Assembly (NCBI RefSeq): GCF_964340395.1
Contig: NC_135555.1
Span: 15,029,746-15,093,745, forward strand
Length of the DNA stretch: 64,000 nt
Direction of reading: 5' to 3'
DNA from: Glandiceps talaboti
Lineage: Eukaryota > Hemichordata > Enteropneusta > Spengelidae
Shown here: one piece after another, positions 1 through 14,393 of the stretch
Position numbering within the stretch: the stretch's first letter is position 1
Layout of the letters: every line of letters begins with the position of its first letter
The notes under the pieces: generated by a model
What the model was told of the DNA's origin: nothing
Database searches by the model: none
The model's input: the letters and a program-made list of their open reading frames with translations, nothing else
Position numbers and translations under genes: made by a program

Positions 1-624
1 ATTTCTCTGTGTCTATTTCACCTTTCGCTATTTCAGTTAATAGTGTGCTTCTTTTAATTAATTAGAGTGCAATTATATCATATCAAATATTCCCCGCTAA
101 ATTAAAAGAACGATATTTCTTTCTTTAAACAAAGGCTCCAAATCGAAATTTGTTATATACATGCAAATCTAAATGTTATCGGTTCTAAATTTGCGGTAGA
201 ATGTCTCGTTTCCAATTGCAAGCTCATAATATCAGTTTTAACTGGCCCCTGAAATCACTGCCAAACGATACGTGATCAAACTAATAAACCAGAACGGTAG
301 TGATTGCATGCAGTGGCAAGCTTAATCTTTGCAAGATAACTGTCTGCTTCGATCATGCCAGCAATGAAAGTGTTTTCTGTCAGTTTATTGATGCATTCAA
401 GATATTTTAACTTCACTCTCATCTGTTATCGTGATCAGGTGTCTTATCGTGTTAACTATTAATATCACCACACATTCGTATTACCACTCTGTTGACCTCG
501 TATGAACTTTAAATGTTCCAATTCTAGTTTGACATTGAGGTATTACATGTAGCACATATTATGTTTGCTGTTACTTGATGAGTTGAGTCTAGACTGTCTA
601 CTCCTTTTTATGTCGTCACTTATT
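1..624. other. Non-coding, no feature seen
   Basis: AT-rich sequence without a convincing exon, splice-site pair or repeat. The only open frame here runs into the simple repeat that follows. Confidence 0.5.
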
Positions 625-746
625 TCATTCATTCATTCATTCATTCATTCATTCATTCATTCATTCATTCATTCAGTCAGTCAGTCAGTTACTCACTCAC
701 TCACTCACACACTCACTCAATCATTCAATCAAGCAAGCAAGCAAAT

Positions 747-777
<31 letters not shown>

Positions 778-870
778 TAATCAAATCTACCAATCAATCA
801 ATCAACCAACCAACCAACCAACCAACCAACCAACCAACCAACCAACCAACCAACCAACCAACCAACCAAC

Positions 871-905
<35 letters not shown>

Positions 906-982
906 CCAACCAACCAACCAACCAACCAACCAACCAACCAACCAACCAACCAACCAACCAACCAACCAACCAACCAACCAAC

Positions 983-1024
<42 letters not shown>

Positions 1025-1246
1025 CTTAATCAATCAAATCAATCAATCAGTCAACTAACGAACCACCGACCCATCCATTCACCCAATCACCCATCCACCC
1101 ACACAAAACAACTAACCAACCAGCAAATCAACCAACCAACAAATAGCAAGCAAACAAACAAACAAACAGACAGACAGATAGACAGACAAAAAAACAAACA
1201 AACAAAGAAACATAAAAACGAACGAACAAACAAACAAACATATTTC
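625..1246. repeat. Compound tetranucleotide array (ATTC, AGTC, ACTC, AATC, AACC, AAAC, AGAC)
   Basis: About 620 bases of 4-bp units. Blocks of ATTC, then AGTC/ACTC, then AATC and AACC alternating twice in long pure runs, then degenerate AATC/CCAC, then AAAC and AGAC. Neighbouring blocks differ by one base in the unit. Confidence 0.95.
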
Positions 1247-3089
1247 ATAATGGCCTTAAAATACCCGAGATTTCAAGGTTACGTTGACCGTTAAATTCTG
1301 CTTTTCATGTACTAAATAATACTGTCACTAATTACCAGTACCACCAGTGTAGAAACATGGCTACTACATCACTACTTTGACGACATCAGCTCTACATAAT
1401 TAATTGAGGAATAAACGGGCGAATTATGTATTAATTGATGCAAATTGCTCAAAGAGCGAAAACAAATTGATGTTGTTTATCCAAGATCGGTTGGAAAGTA
1501 TTTATTACTGAAGAAGTCTAGATCTGCTAATTTGTGTTGTGCTACACATAAAGACATCTGCTAATTTGTGTTGTGCTACACATAAAGACATCGACTTGTG
1601 TGTATGTATGTGTGTGTGTGAAGCGGGGGGGGTGAGTTGGGTAGGAGGGGGGTTATAAAATTGTCAAGTTTGTTAGTACTTCTTCAACGAGTGTCACATG
1701 CATGTGTAATCCAATCCGATGTGACATTTGAGCCACAGAAATACGTCATAGCCAGACATTTTAAAGGGCAGAAGGTAGCATGCAGTGACAGATATGACTC
1801 TTGTTAGTAATGAAATTTGACAGGAGAATAAAGTAAAATTGACGCAATTAGCATTACTGTACAGGAAAATGAGAGCCTCTACACCGTATATTCAATGGCA
1901 CAGAATGAACATCGTCCACGAGTATGTTTACAATGTATTTTGTAAATAAGATTACTATAAGCAAACACTCGTTTATTATACTTCAGTCGTTCATTTAGTT
2001 GCGTCTAAATAATCAGCACTTTAATGTGTAAAGAGAGATACGCCATTGTTGTTTCATCTTGAGATTGACCTAAATCTGTCAAATATTATGTCTTCGTGGC
2101 TGCTCTTATTATCGCAGAGTAGTGTCAGCTGAGCAGTACTTTTCAATAATTATCCCTGGTGAATCGTTAACAACTGTGCTCATTAAAATGGGCAAAACAT
2201 GGTAAAGTATTCCTTTTACTTGTAATTCAAAGAAAGCATAGTCCCATGACGTTCTCGTGATGGCTGCAAGGTAATCTCACGAGAGTTACCCTGAAAAGTG
2301 AGAAATTATGCAAATCAGCCCAACAAGAGCGCTTGCAGTAAGGTTAAACATCTTGTGCTAATTTGCATACATATGACACTGCACGCTTTTTATACTCGAA
2401 TCGGTCATCATTTCCCCGATTTATTTTTCACCAAATATTTTATTTGAAGGGGGTGCCGTTATTGCGTGCAAACATGTCAATGAATTCAATAAGAATTGAA
2501 GATGAACACAGCGAAGTTTCTTACAAATATTTTTGAAGCTGAGATATAGTACGTTTACCTGACGTAACTCGAGTCACATAAAGTTGTATGTTATTATCAA
2601 TGGGTTAATATTGACGACAAGTAGCGGAAATAAATTTTGATATAACATGATTAGCAAAAGAAATACACTTCTACCTAAATGTTATATAGCTATTCTAAAA
2701 ATCGATAAATGTATACACTTACACAATCCCAACCTCAATTCGTACATAATATGCTACTATAAATGTGAAAGGGGGTCAAAGGTCATCAAATGACTACATT
2801 TACAGGTGCAGCATTTAGCACTGTTGTGTGTTAATGGTTTGGTGTTCATATTTCACCCCAACGGCTGGCGTAACAGATGGACTCGTGTTGGTTTCAACAG
2901 TGATTTTAATCACCGGACTCTGTAAAACGTTTAAGCACGATCTCAATTCCCCCGATTAAGTTTTAATCCTCTTCGTTGAACGGAAAATTCTTTATAAATA
3001 GAATGCGAGATATTGTATCAACACTTGCTACCTCATCTGATTTTCCTTGCAGCTTGCCTTGAAATGTGGATGCAAAATATAGATCGCAT
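1247..3089. other. Non-coding stretch with one short tandem duplication
   Basis: No exon found. A perfect 34-bp unit beginning ATCTGCTAATTTG is present twice in tandem at 1522-1589. A TG-rich and G-rich stretch follows at 1600-1655. Confidence 0.5.
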
Positions 3090-3146
3090 ACCACACCACA
3101 CCACACCACATCACACCACACCACACCACATCACACCACATCACAT
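3090..3146. repeat. (ACCAC)n pentanucleotide array
   Basis: Imperfect 5-bp units ACCAC and ATCAC over about 57 bases. Confidence 0.85.
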
Positions 3147-3269
3147 AATCGCATCGTATAAAATCACATCATATAACACTTTACAGCATCACGTTTCATC
3201 AAAGAGACAAGTTTATGTTTATTTTATTATACAAACAAGTAACAGAACTACAAACCTGACAAGAACGTA

Positions 3270-3489
<220 letters not shown>

Positions 3490-6400
3490 CCGGTTTGCGT
3501 TTTCAAATATTTCATATCTTACACTGTCGGAACTTTTCAAAACTTTAGACCTATACTACCTTGACAACATCAATTCACAGGTCAACGTGTCTCACTCTCT
3601 TCATTTTTACTAACATTGTAAATCCTTATAACGAAGCTAGCAAATGAATGAGATTCATACTATGAATCATTACTATACTATTGAAACGAATTGCAATTGA
3701 TAAGTCAATCCGTTCCATTTCTAGTTCAGCATTCCATTTAACTCTGTTCAATTTATTTTTCCTAGTACTGAACTAGTCTCATAAAATGTATAACGTCGAT
3801 CCATCACTGTACAAATCATATATCGATGGATGGAGAAATTTCATTTGATGATTTGGTGACGTCACTATAGCTGGTATTTCATTTCATCATTTCCTTCCTG
3901 ATACAGAAGCCATATACTTTAAAATATTTGATGATGTCTTTGCTACCATGTGGACCCATTTTATATACAGTGCGAGGGGTAAACGAGTTTATAGTTATAA
4001 CTATCCAAATGAGCTTTGAGAGAAAAAAAATCTAATAAACTTTGGGTTCAGTTTTAAATTGGCGATATGGATGTCAAGAGAATATTTAATTTATAAACAA
4101 CTCTACTGTGTACTTTTTATACTTGGAAAAACAATGTAAAACCAAATGTACTAAACCTTGGTTGTAATTCAATACATTGCAAAGCATTAAAATATGTGTG
4201 AAACATTTGTCATTGTACGTACAATAACAAACGTTTATACACAGTTTTTAGCTTTTTATTTTTTTTGAGTTGCGAACATGGACATGAATGATGCCATTTC
4301 AAATTGTTTTTTTTTTCAAGCAGGAAAGCACAGTAGAGTTGTCTTAAGAATTAATAATCTAAAATAAATATTAATTTGTCGTCCTCATTCATGCATATGG
4401 CCACTTTAATCGAAGAGTTCAGCATTTTGCGTCGTCGCGTCAAATTGGATTCAAGATTCAATGAAAACGTGGTCTAGTGTATTTGTATCCTCGATCAAAA
4501 TTTCAATGAGGACGCTTTTAAAAAGGATGGATTCTACTATTAAGGTGATTTCTCCATTCCGTTATAACCGTAACTGCAGTGAGATTTTTCTATCGAATGA
4601 TAACACACTGGAGGGACAATGCCGATGACTGCCCCTTTTCACGACGCGTCTATGAAATGCAGACCAGATAACATGATGGGCGTCTTTTACCGGCTCTGAA
4701 ATACAGCATTTTGACACAAAAATCGATGTCGTCTGTCGCCACGTCTACCGCACATGTCATAAATGTATGGATTTATAAACCAATTGAAGAAGGCAGGAAC
4801 AGACTAACATAATTTTCTTTCTGATATTGATGAAGGGGTGGTGATAAAACGAAAATGGTTCGATACTAACACAGAGTTTTACAATCAAACTATTCCTTTG
4901 CTAGAACACCCATCAATTAAAATGACTAAACTGGCTAGAGTGACGCCATTTCTCGCAAACAGACGTCCTTTGTGTATTATATCACGGTCAAATACTCCAA
5001 CCGAGACGATATGGTCGCATTAATCAGATAACAACTCGAGCATGCGGCTCCCAGGTGGTGTGTCAATGAGGTACATTTGTCTTGTGTGATGTACGGTGAG
5101 AAATGAATATATTATAAAACGAAATTTAACACAGACGAATGGTTTATAGTTGTTTTCGAAAAAACTTGACCTAGCTGTTAAACGAACTATTGAGATAGAT
5201 ACCACAAAAGGCACAAGGACAACACACAAACATCATTTACATACTTTAATTATTTAGTTAATGATATAAACAGTAACAACATGCACACTACTACAATTAC
5301 AATATACATGAGGTATAAATCCTTGAAGTTCAAACAAAATCAATGGTAGACAGCCAACTGAATTGTTTCTGTCATGCATGCACAGTTACTGTTTGTATCA
5401 TTAACTAAATAAAGAGTCCATACTGTGTATGTGATGTTTGTGTGTTATCTTTTTTTGTGTGTCTATCTCAACATGAAACCCTATGACCAGGCTCACTGAT
5501 CTTGATAGTGCGTTTAATAGCTTGGGCAAGCTTCTTCGAAAAGAGCCGTAACAGAGTGCGAAGTCGATCTCCATGTGTGACCTTTATATCCGTGTCAGGA
5601 TGTCACCCTGGAAATAGTAGACTGAGATATTAAGCGAAGGTAAGAATATCTTTCAGACAAATAATACACAAATATGTATGTACTCCAATAAAAATAGACC
5701 AGAATAGACTACTAGTATTTAAGATTTTTTGGAAACCGAGAAGAAAGTGATGACAACTCAGACCACTGCATTTTCAACAGCGGTCCGACTGATGAGGTGG
5801 TATTGAGGCGATTATAGATCAACAGAATATGATGTTTCGCTTTCAAACGTGGAACAGTCCTTTTATACTTCATCTCCGCCATCGACAGCAGTTTTCATAT
5901 TAAGTGCTTTGCGGTCCCATGAGGACGAGATGTTAGTTTATACGGGTAACTATGTAACTCAACAATTTATGTGCTTTTGTTCGAGTAGAGTTAGGGAGTC
6001 CTCAACGGCAACGTTTTTGTTTATATTCAACCAGCATGCGACGAGGGTGGTGTAACCGTACCATAGATCCTACCCGAATAGCGTCTATAGTGTAACATTG
6101 TGGGCGACGTTAAAAGGTAGATTAGATACGCCGTGTCGCTCCGCCCTCACCGACTCCTGACTGCTCTGTCGATATCCGTGAAAGAGGTTCACTGATGTGT
6201 GAGGGCGCCTCGTCATGGCATACCTTACAGACTCGGTAAAAAGGGTGACCAGATTGATGAATCAGTATTTGGGTGATATAAGGACAAGGCGTCCGACAAA
6301 CGGTCTGTCACAATAAAGAGCTTCATTTTGGAGAATGCTCATCACCGTAGAGACATTGATGACATCATCCAAGTCGTTGCTACAGTCACGTGTTTATTAA

Positions 6401-7205
6401 GTGCGGACATTAAGAGCCAGTTTTCGAATTGAATGCATCACACACACATCTCAGACTTGGGATTATGTTCTCGTTCCTATACTTTCTATAATACATGTAA
6501 TACTACACAAACCAGACGGTCACACACACTGAAACACATCAAAACACAAACATATATCCCCAATTTCCACGTTATTTAACTCTCTAACCAAAAGATTTAA
6601 GTTTTTGTCAAATTAGTACGAAAAAGTCAAATTACATTCATTCCGTTATTGAAACCCTTCCTCTTCTGTCTAAGAGCACGATATTCGCCTTTCTCTTTAT
6701 GTGTTAGCTTATTATACGGTGAGCTATTAAAACATACATCGCTGAAGTTAATGATATTCCATCTTATAAACTTTAAGGTACAAGCGTGGTGGGTTGTATC
6801 TTCAATTTTTCAGAGCAGACATAGGTCTAAACAAATTGTGGCCAAAGAAATTATTTAGGGATATACAATGTAAACATGATGATGTGAATCAAACGCTGCT
6901 TATAACGATTTGATCACCCCTAGCCTCTTGTGTCGGTTCGAAATGTCGATACAATTTTAGTTGTAAAAGTTTTGCATCTCCAGGCTCTTAGGTATGACCA
7001 TTAACCAACACGAGTAGAGTCGACGAACAATGTGTGTTGGAGTAACTTTTTGAAACATAGTCCGATATCAAAGTAGTGTACCTCCCTTGTTTGATTATTT
7101 TGAAAACGTTCAACAATTTCATTTAGGTCCTGAGATTACACCTTCAATTCAAAATTTGTTTGTGTAACATGACTAGATCTAGTATCGACAGATGCAAGTT
7201 AGACA
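3490..7205. other. Non-coding stretch, with a CpG-richer block at 5760-6440
   Basis: No exon could be supported. Bases 5760-6440 have visibly more G+C and CpG than their surroundings. On the minus strand a frame stays open for about 74 codons at 6310-6085, but it has no recognisable motif. The rest is AT-rich. Confidence 0.45.
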
Positions 7206-7244
<39 letters not shown>

Positions 7245-7253
7245 GTGTGTGTG

Positions 7254-7301
<48 letters not shown>

Positions 7302-7380
7302 TGTATGTATGTATGTATGTATGTATGTATGTATGTATGTATGTATGTATGTATGTATGTATGTATGTCTGCCTGCCTGC
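7206..7380. repeat. Compound microsatellite (GTCT, GT, GCGT, GTAT, TGCC)
   Basis: Successive blocks of one-base-different units. 7242-7368 is a perfect purine-pyrimidine alternation. Confidence 0.95.
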
Positions 7381-7544
7381 CCGACTACCTGCCTCCCTCT
7401 GTTTTCCTCTATCTGTCTCCCATTGTGTAACTCTCCTATCATTGTTCCGTTCGTTTCCATACACATTCTGACATTCAAAAACACTTTTAAAAGTTATCAC
7501 AAGATGATAAACATATGACCAAGTCAACTCAAAATAGTCAATAG

Positions 7545-7601
7545 TTTATTCGGTAAAGCATGGATGAAGGCACATAGCAAAGAATAGTGCAATATTTTAT
7601 T
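7545..7601 (-). promoter_or_regulatory. Candidate polyadenylation signals of the fucosyltransferase gene
   Basis: Two minus-strand AATAAA hexamers lie 40-96 bases past the stop codon (plus-strand TTTATT at 7596-7601 and 7545-7550). Their position fits a short 3' UTR. They are common words in AT-rich DNA, so the assignment is tentative. Confidence 0.45.
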
Positions 7602-7640
7602 CCTGTATTATCTCAAGTAATCTGTTCCCCAAGAATTACA

Positions 7641-7780
7641 TTACAGATGTTTATGATATTCCCTGGGCACTTCTGGAAGTTGGTTTAGAAAATATGATTG
7701 TCCTTTTCCTTCTGCCATCCTCTCTTTCCAGACAAAACTTGACCAGTTTGATCTCCCACATCCGAGAAATAAAGATGCCC
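7641..7780 (-). CDS. O-fucosyltransferase-like gene, exon 5 (C-terminal motif and stop)
   Basis: The 140-nt exon after a TATCTTCCAG acceptor reads ASLFLGCGRSNWSS, then FVWKERMAEGK and a short tail ending HKHL, with stop TAA at 7643-7641. The F-x-G...S-x-W-S...V...R pattern is the C-terminal sugar-nucleotide-binding block of the family. This frame is not the longest open frame here, so it is easily missed. An overlapping frame reading GIFISRMW is a shadow. Confidence 0.85.
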
Positions 7781-9672
7781 CTGGAAGATACCAAAAGTAA
7801 TTGACAATTTACATGACAGTAATGAAATGAAATTTTGATGAAGGTATAAGAAAGGTATTTGGTATGTTGGTTTGAAAATGGGACGTAATATAGCATGACT
7901 ATAGATTATCGTTTAGTTGGCAGTACATGTTTGCTTCACTAGCTGCAACTGAGAATGTTCTTTGAAATTACTTTGTTAGATATAACGATTTACTCATAAT
8001 ATCACATACCCAGCACAGTATTGATTCAGAATCACCTGTAGGTGAATATATATATGTGTAGCTGTAATGACTCTCTAGAACCCATAGTTTATGAAAAAGC
8101 CTTTATTTCCTCGAGTGGCGTTACTTTGAAGCGTCGTTCGTTTCTACTCCATCAGATGGAGAAGTATACATCGAATCCCACCTTCTTCTGGTAGGAAGAT
8201 GACTGTACCATCAAAAACAAATCATTCTTGTATAAGAAATTTCATATTTCTACAATTGAGGACAGTGAGTAAAATGGCGATGACGTCATCACAACGACAT
8301 TGACGGAGCCATCGAAGTACTACTTACTTGAGCATATTTCTTGTTCCAGAAGCGATAGAAAGTAAACGTCGTTTTTATACAAAGACAATCGGGAATCCTC
8401 AGAATTCAAAATCATACCGGAGGAATAGATCTTGTTACGTGGTACCTTTAAAGCTAAGTGATTGACGATTTCCTGAAAATAGAAAAAAAAATAAGCAATG
8501 AAAGTATTAAATTTACGTTGGTGCTCTAAAATAAAAATGAAAAAAAAATACGACTCAGATGAACACTTAATTTTCAAAATTTGTTTCAGCAACAACTGAT
8601 TCCCAGTAACTTTCCACGATAAGTTTCCAGTCTTGAAAAATAAACAGTGGTTATCATCAATGCTAGTAGATACTGTTCTGTGACCAATCGCGACCAACCT
8701 TTTTCCTATTTTGTTTGTTGAAAGTTGAACATAGAGACAAAATAAAAAAATTGAGTGGCCGCGGTACGATCGGTTCTGCTTTGTAATGTTAATGCATTTT
8801 TATTTACAATATAGTTTTCGACTAATCGTGAATTTTCTCTGCACTAATGAACAAAACTGGCTTTCTTATCCAAAAGTTCGGCACTTCAGAGGGCCTGTAC
8901 TTAACTATATATCTGTCATGAATTAATAAACGCTTTGTATTACCACCAGGTAGTTTAAATATTCTTCTTTTCACAATACTACTTACCCCAGACCAGAGTG
9001 GGTGAGCGACATACAGACATTCTAGGCCATATTTTGTCATGTAACTGGTGACAATCTTTGTTACCATATCTGCTATTGACGATATCATTGGTATGAGCAT
9101 GTCGCATCTTTCCTGTCTGACGTCCAGGAAAAAATGGCATCTTGAGAAACAATAAAACAAAATAAGAATTACACACTTAGATCAGGGTTTTCGGTTTTTT
9201 TTTCCATTTAAGGGTACCCATAGACTACTTACGATACGTTGTGTCTTTGAACCATAACGGTGGTTCTTTTTCAGAGAAATGTACCTGGCAAATAGGGTGG
9301 CATGAATCTTTGCATCAACATCACTTTATTTTAAAGGTTTAAAATCATAATTTAAACGAGAAATAAAGTGAATTAAAGTCAGCCAGTCAGTCTATCGATC
9401 ACAGTCAGTGGGACAGTCAGTCGGTTACCACCCCACAGCAAGAGGACCCACTCGGCTTCTTGAGGATTAGAGGTGAATGCAAGCGTATTAGAATGTCCTG
9501 AAGCGATATTCACACATGCAGTGGGAGGGCGTCCTCTATTATTTATCCTGTCATTGATCTACAATTTAACAGGTATATTCGTCCTGGACTATGTTGTTTA
9601 ACTCTTTTTACTGAACAGCTTACTCGCACTGAATAAGTCTGTCAGTCAGTCAGTCAGTCAGTCAGTCAGTCA

Positions 9673-9723
<51 letters not shown>

Positions 9724-12700
9724 CTTCCCTCTAGGTAAAGCGTGCCTACGTTTGCATCTTTCTTTACTTGTGAAGTTCCCTGACACTATTACACTTTACT
9801 GACACCCTTACAGTACTCGACAGGCGAAATTCAATACGGTCGGTACAAAACGCAGGTACAGGCCAGGTACAGGCCAGGTAAAGTCTGATTTTTTTTGGAC
9901 TCTCATTCAGATCCAAAGATGTGAATCCGTCATTATATTTGATTTTCGATTAGTTTTCAGGTTATTTTTTCTCAGCAGTTCACCATCTTTGTTTTCAAAA
10001 TATTTCAAAGTTAGGCTTATAAATTCAAAATTATGCTACATAATCTCGGTTACCAAGACTCTTGCCATTTAGGGCTCCAGCCTAGCAGAGGTAATTAAAA
10101 TAGGTAAGTAATGGTTGTCAAGGGAGATCTCATTTGAGCAGTTCAGAGTATTTATAGATGTTTTCAAAAGATGTGAACATATTTGAATAACTTACATTTC
10201 TGAATTAGCATTTATAAAAGAGGTGAAATTTGCCATGGAAACCAACATATGACAGATGACGGATCTTTGGATCCGAATGTGGATGTGGATGTGAATATAA
10301 AAAAAAAAGTCTTTACCTGACCTGGCCTGGCTTGTACATGCGTTTTTTATCGACCCAATTCAATAAGAAAACTTTTTGGGTACTGATTTGTGAAATTGAT
10401 ATATTTTAAGCAATATTTGAAACTCAACTCGCAGTTAACCTTTTCTGTATGATGTTTTTTACAGCAAATTTTAATATTTGAATAAAACTCTATTACAACT
10501 AATTTTGGAAGGAAATTGTTATGCCAAAGATACCGCCGTGTCAGTTTTTCTTTGTTTATACAACTATAAAATGTACTTGTGCTGGCTCACTTCGTTGACT
10601 CTCCTCTCCGTCATTCACTAATTCTATTTTTTGGTCAGAAAATATACACGTAATTTTATGTGCAAAGCAATAACATTTTCGCATACCCTTCTCCAGTTTT
10701 GTTCCTGTAATGTAAGGCGAGATACGGTTGTCCATCACAAATATCTGGCACTATCAAGTCCCCCGCTTCCTTAATTTGAGTTGTCCTTACAACGTATTTA
10801 TCAATATTGCTAAGAACGGCTTCTTCGTTGGGAATGTCGGCTGTATAGCGATGTGGATCATAAAAGCCTACACAGCGCAATTGGTCGTTACGTCTTTGTA
10901 GGATGTCCCAAGCATTCTCCGGTGTTCGCTTCGTATCGTCAAGTGATGGTATGGGAAGTTGTAGATTGTCTTCGTGTAGTTTACTCGTGTAGGGCCAATA
11001 TGTTGTGTTCCAATACAATACTAGATCCAGCTGCGGGCAATCCTCTCTGTATTCCTCTACCGTCGCTACAGGAATGAGTTCCCTAAGTCTATTGACATCA
11101 AACGTCTCATTAAAGTGTCTCAGAGTTTCCGGCAATGTGTATCCATCTCTCGAATGCCCACCGTGCTCATAGAAAGGCGTTAACACTATAGTTCTGTTTA
11201 ATAACAGTGCGAACATTACAACATTTTTGAATGACTGAAACTCCACATTATTTCCCCCTCCCCACATTTTCAGGATCGGTAACAAATATTTGGTCCTCGG
11301 ACGAGGTTCCGATGACGTCGTCTGACTCTTTGTGGTCGTGGTCGTGGTGGCGGTGATTGGTGGAAATGTTCCCAGTGATGGGGTTAGCACTGTTGTATCA
11401 GTCCGTTCATTGATGTCTCCATCCCATAGTGGTGTCTGGCAAAGTACAAGTGTGATGAAGATCAAAATGTAATAAAATGTTGAATACATTCTGTGGATAT
11501 GCACTTTTATGAAAAAACAAATGGATATGAGAATATTTACATAAACACAAATATTGGATAAACGGGACGTTTTTAAAAGGAAGGGGTCATGTTTTATAAA
11601 CTTGAAAGGTCCCTAATCATTTAGCGTCGTGTTTTTATACGATATATCTAAATTAAGTATGTCCGCCTTATCGATGTTCATCCTAGAATAGTATCCACTA
11701 CGACTTCAGGATTTGCAGTTTACATTCTTACATATTCTTGAATCTTTCAGCCAAATAGTGTCTGTTTATGCACACACGAAATTTTCTTTGCAACAATGGT
11801 AAACAGGTAATTTAAACTCCATTCCCTTGAAAAAGCCACAGAATGGTAAGTGTTGTTTCTTCATTACTGACATTGCATACTGTTTATTACCATATTTCCC
11901 GCATATGTTACGGTTATCGCCTTTTTAAGCAACCCACGATTCTGACGTCATATATTGTGTCATGTCGACAATATTTGAATAATAAACTCTAAGCTATGTG
12001 GTCACATACAACCATAGCTGTTAAATAGGGATTGCGGAGATTAGAACAACATTTTTATTAGTGGCTTTGAAGGTACTGAAAAGTCTTCTCCTTATTATAT
12101 TTGCAAACTAAATTCTTTGCATATACACAAGAACACGGTATGCAGCAGGACGCAACATGCACTAGTGATGTGATATTCAATCAGCACTGCTTAACAGATA
12201 GCATCCTGCTATGTGCTATGGACTGGTCATGTGTATTTGTTAAGAGAAGCTTAATAAGAATGAAGTCTTTCTTGCAACTTCGAAGACAGTTTAAAACATC
12301 CAAAATTTATAATTTGATAAAATAATGCTCTGATCAGCAATGTCGAATCTACTCAATAATTATGGCTGTGTATTATAAATCATTAAATGTACAGACATCC
12401 GAAAGCAATTATTTCCTAAGACTGGTGATCATAACACATCTATTTAGACGATTTGCGATTATATAGTATTCACTTGCAAGTTTTAGGATTTGCACTTTTC
12501 TACTTTACAACTAACTTTCCACCCCCCCCCACACACACAATTTATAAAGTTAATTTAGCATGTACAGCCACAGATTAAATACTGCAAGTAAGAAACATTT
12601 GTACTTCCCGCCAAATAATTCAAACATTTTTTGTCGTTCAGTAATTATTTTGCAAACCTAACTATGTGTTAACACCGAAACGATGCAAGTAATTTTGTTG

Positions 12701-14359
12701 GGGTAAAACTTGCAAAAAAATATTTGCTTTGAAAGTACTTCTTTATGAAAGCCAGTAAGGGACATTTTGTAAAATGAAAAATAAAAAATAATCTCGTGAG
12801 CACGACATAATATCTTGTATGCACGACTTACTATCTTGTGAGCACGACATACTATCTTGTGAGCACGAGATGCTATCTTGTGAGCACGAGATACTATAAT
12901 AGAATTTAAAATTTTGTTGAAAATGAATTTTACTTTACATAAGGTTTGGTAGAGCTTTAAACATGTCTGGCCGCGTAGGGTTTTATAATGTTACAGTAAT
13001 ATAAAAACGCTAACGGAATATTGGAATGGTGCGTGTAAGCTTATATGTATGTGTAACCTATGAATATATCGGATTATGGATTTAGTGTTCAGACTGTGCA
13101 CAACTGGTGACTACTCATAAAATAATATTTACCCCTATGCAAATTTGATTTAACGATGATGTGTACAATTACAATCATGCCAATATTTGCATTTTTTAAA
13201 GCAAAATACTCCAAAAAACCGAATTGTCAACAAATACTCTGTTCATGAGCAGGCTTGTACTTTGGTTGTCGTTATATATACAAATTTATTTATTTCCATT
13301 GTTTAAAATAGCATGTAAATTACGACATTGGAGGTCGTCTGCCTTTGATTTGGTTTACCATATAGCCACGATTGAAACTATAAAGCAATATGTTGTGAAA
13401 CGTTAATTTATATTGCGTTTGTTAAGGTCAAAGGTTAACCAATGTGAACTCTTACGACATTACACTAACAAGATGACGGATCACATGACGCTGCGATTAG
13501 TGGGTCAATCGACATGTCTTGTAAACAATATACAGCAATAAGCAATAAATTATGGGCAAATATCGACTTTTATGAAATGATATAAAGTGATAAATCTAAA
13601 AATAGTATTGAAAGTAGAATATTTATTTTACATATTATGTATCATAAACTATTGATAAGTGACAAGCTGTATATGGGGAGGTGGGGTTACAGTTGAAATA
13701 TAATTGCATTCGGTTTCAATCATCAAACATGTTTGGTAAGAGACAAACTTGTCGACGGAACACCAACCAAATCTGCGACCTCTGTGCAGTTAGTAATAAA
13801 GCGCTAGGAGTGGGCGCAATCTCATCGCTAAAACATAAAATTGAGCTCAAAATTCAAACAGCTACCCATAAAATCATGTGTTCAATTTGATAGTCACTGT
13901 ATATACTACAGACCTGATGGCATCCACCCATTGTGCTTTTTTATTACTTTTGGCACTGGTCTACCTATAATCTCAGATTCTGTTGATGTTACTTGATTGA
14001 ATGTGGTTTAATCAAATATGTTTAATTATTAAAAATGAACGCAATTGCAATTTTGGCTGGATATAGGCATAGGTTACACATGGATTTAAACAAAAGCTGA
14101 CGTCATACCCACATGTCAAATATGCCGCCATTGCAAACTTGTAGTAATTGTCGGGATCTGTAGAAACAACCGGGGTTTAAAAATACAGTGAAATAACAGC
14201 AGACGCTTTTTATTTGAAATACATAGGACGAACAGACGGACACGATTATCAAAAATACAAAATAATTGATGATGACGTTGAATGAGGATTCATATACAAA
14301 TATTTAAACTGTCATTTTCCTATTTCATTGGGTTGAACATTTAGATATATTCGTGATGT

Positions 14360-14393
<34 letters not shown>

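Noticed and set aside
625-1246. Possible CRISPR-like or satellite structure in the first kilobase
   Set aside because: Units are only 4 bp with no spacers; it is a compound microsatellite.
8473-8697. Upstream extension of the exon 4 frame of the fucosyltransferase gene
   Set aside because: The frame runs through a T-rich intron end (FFFIFILE, FFFYF) and lacks family character; the acceptor at 8473 gives the correct phase.
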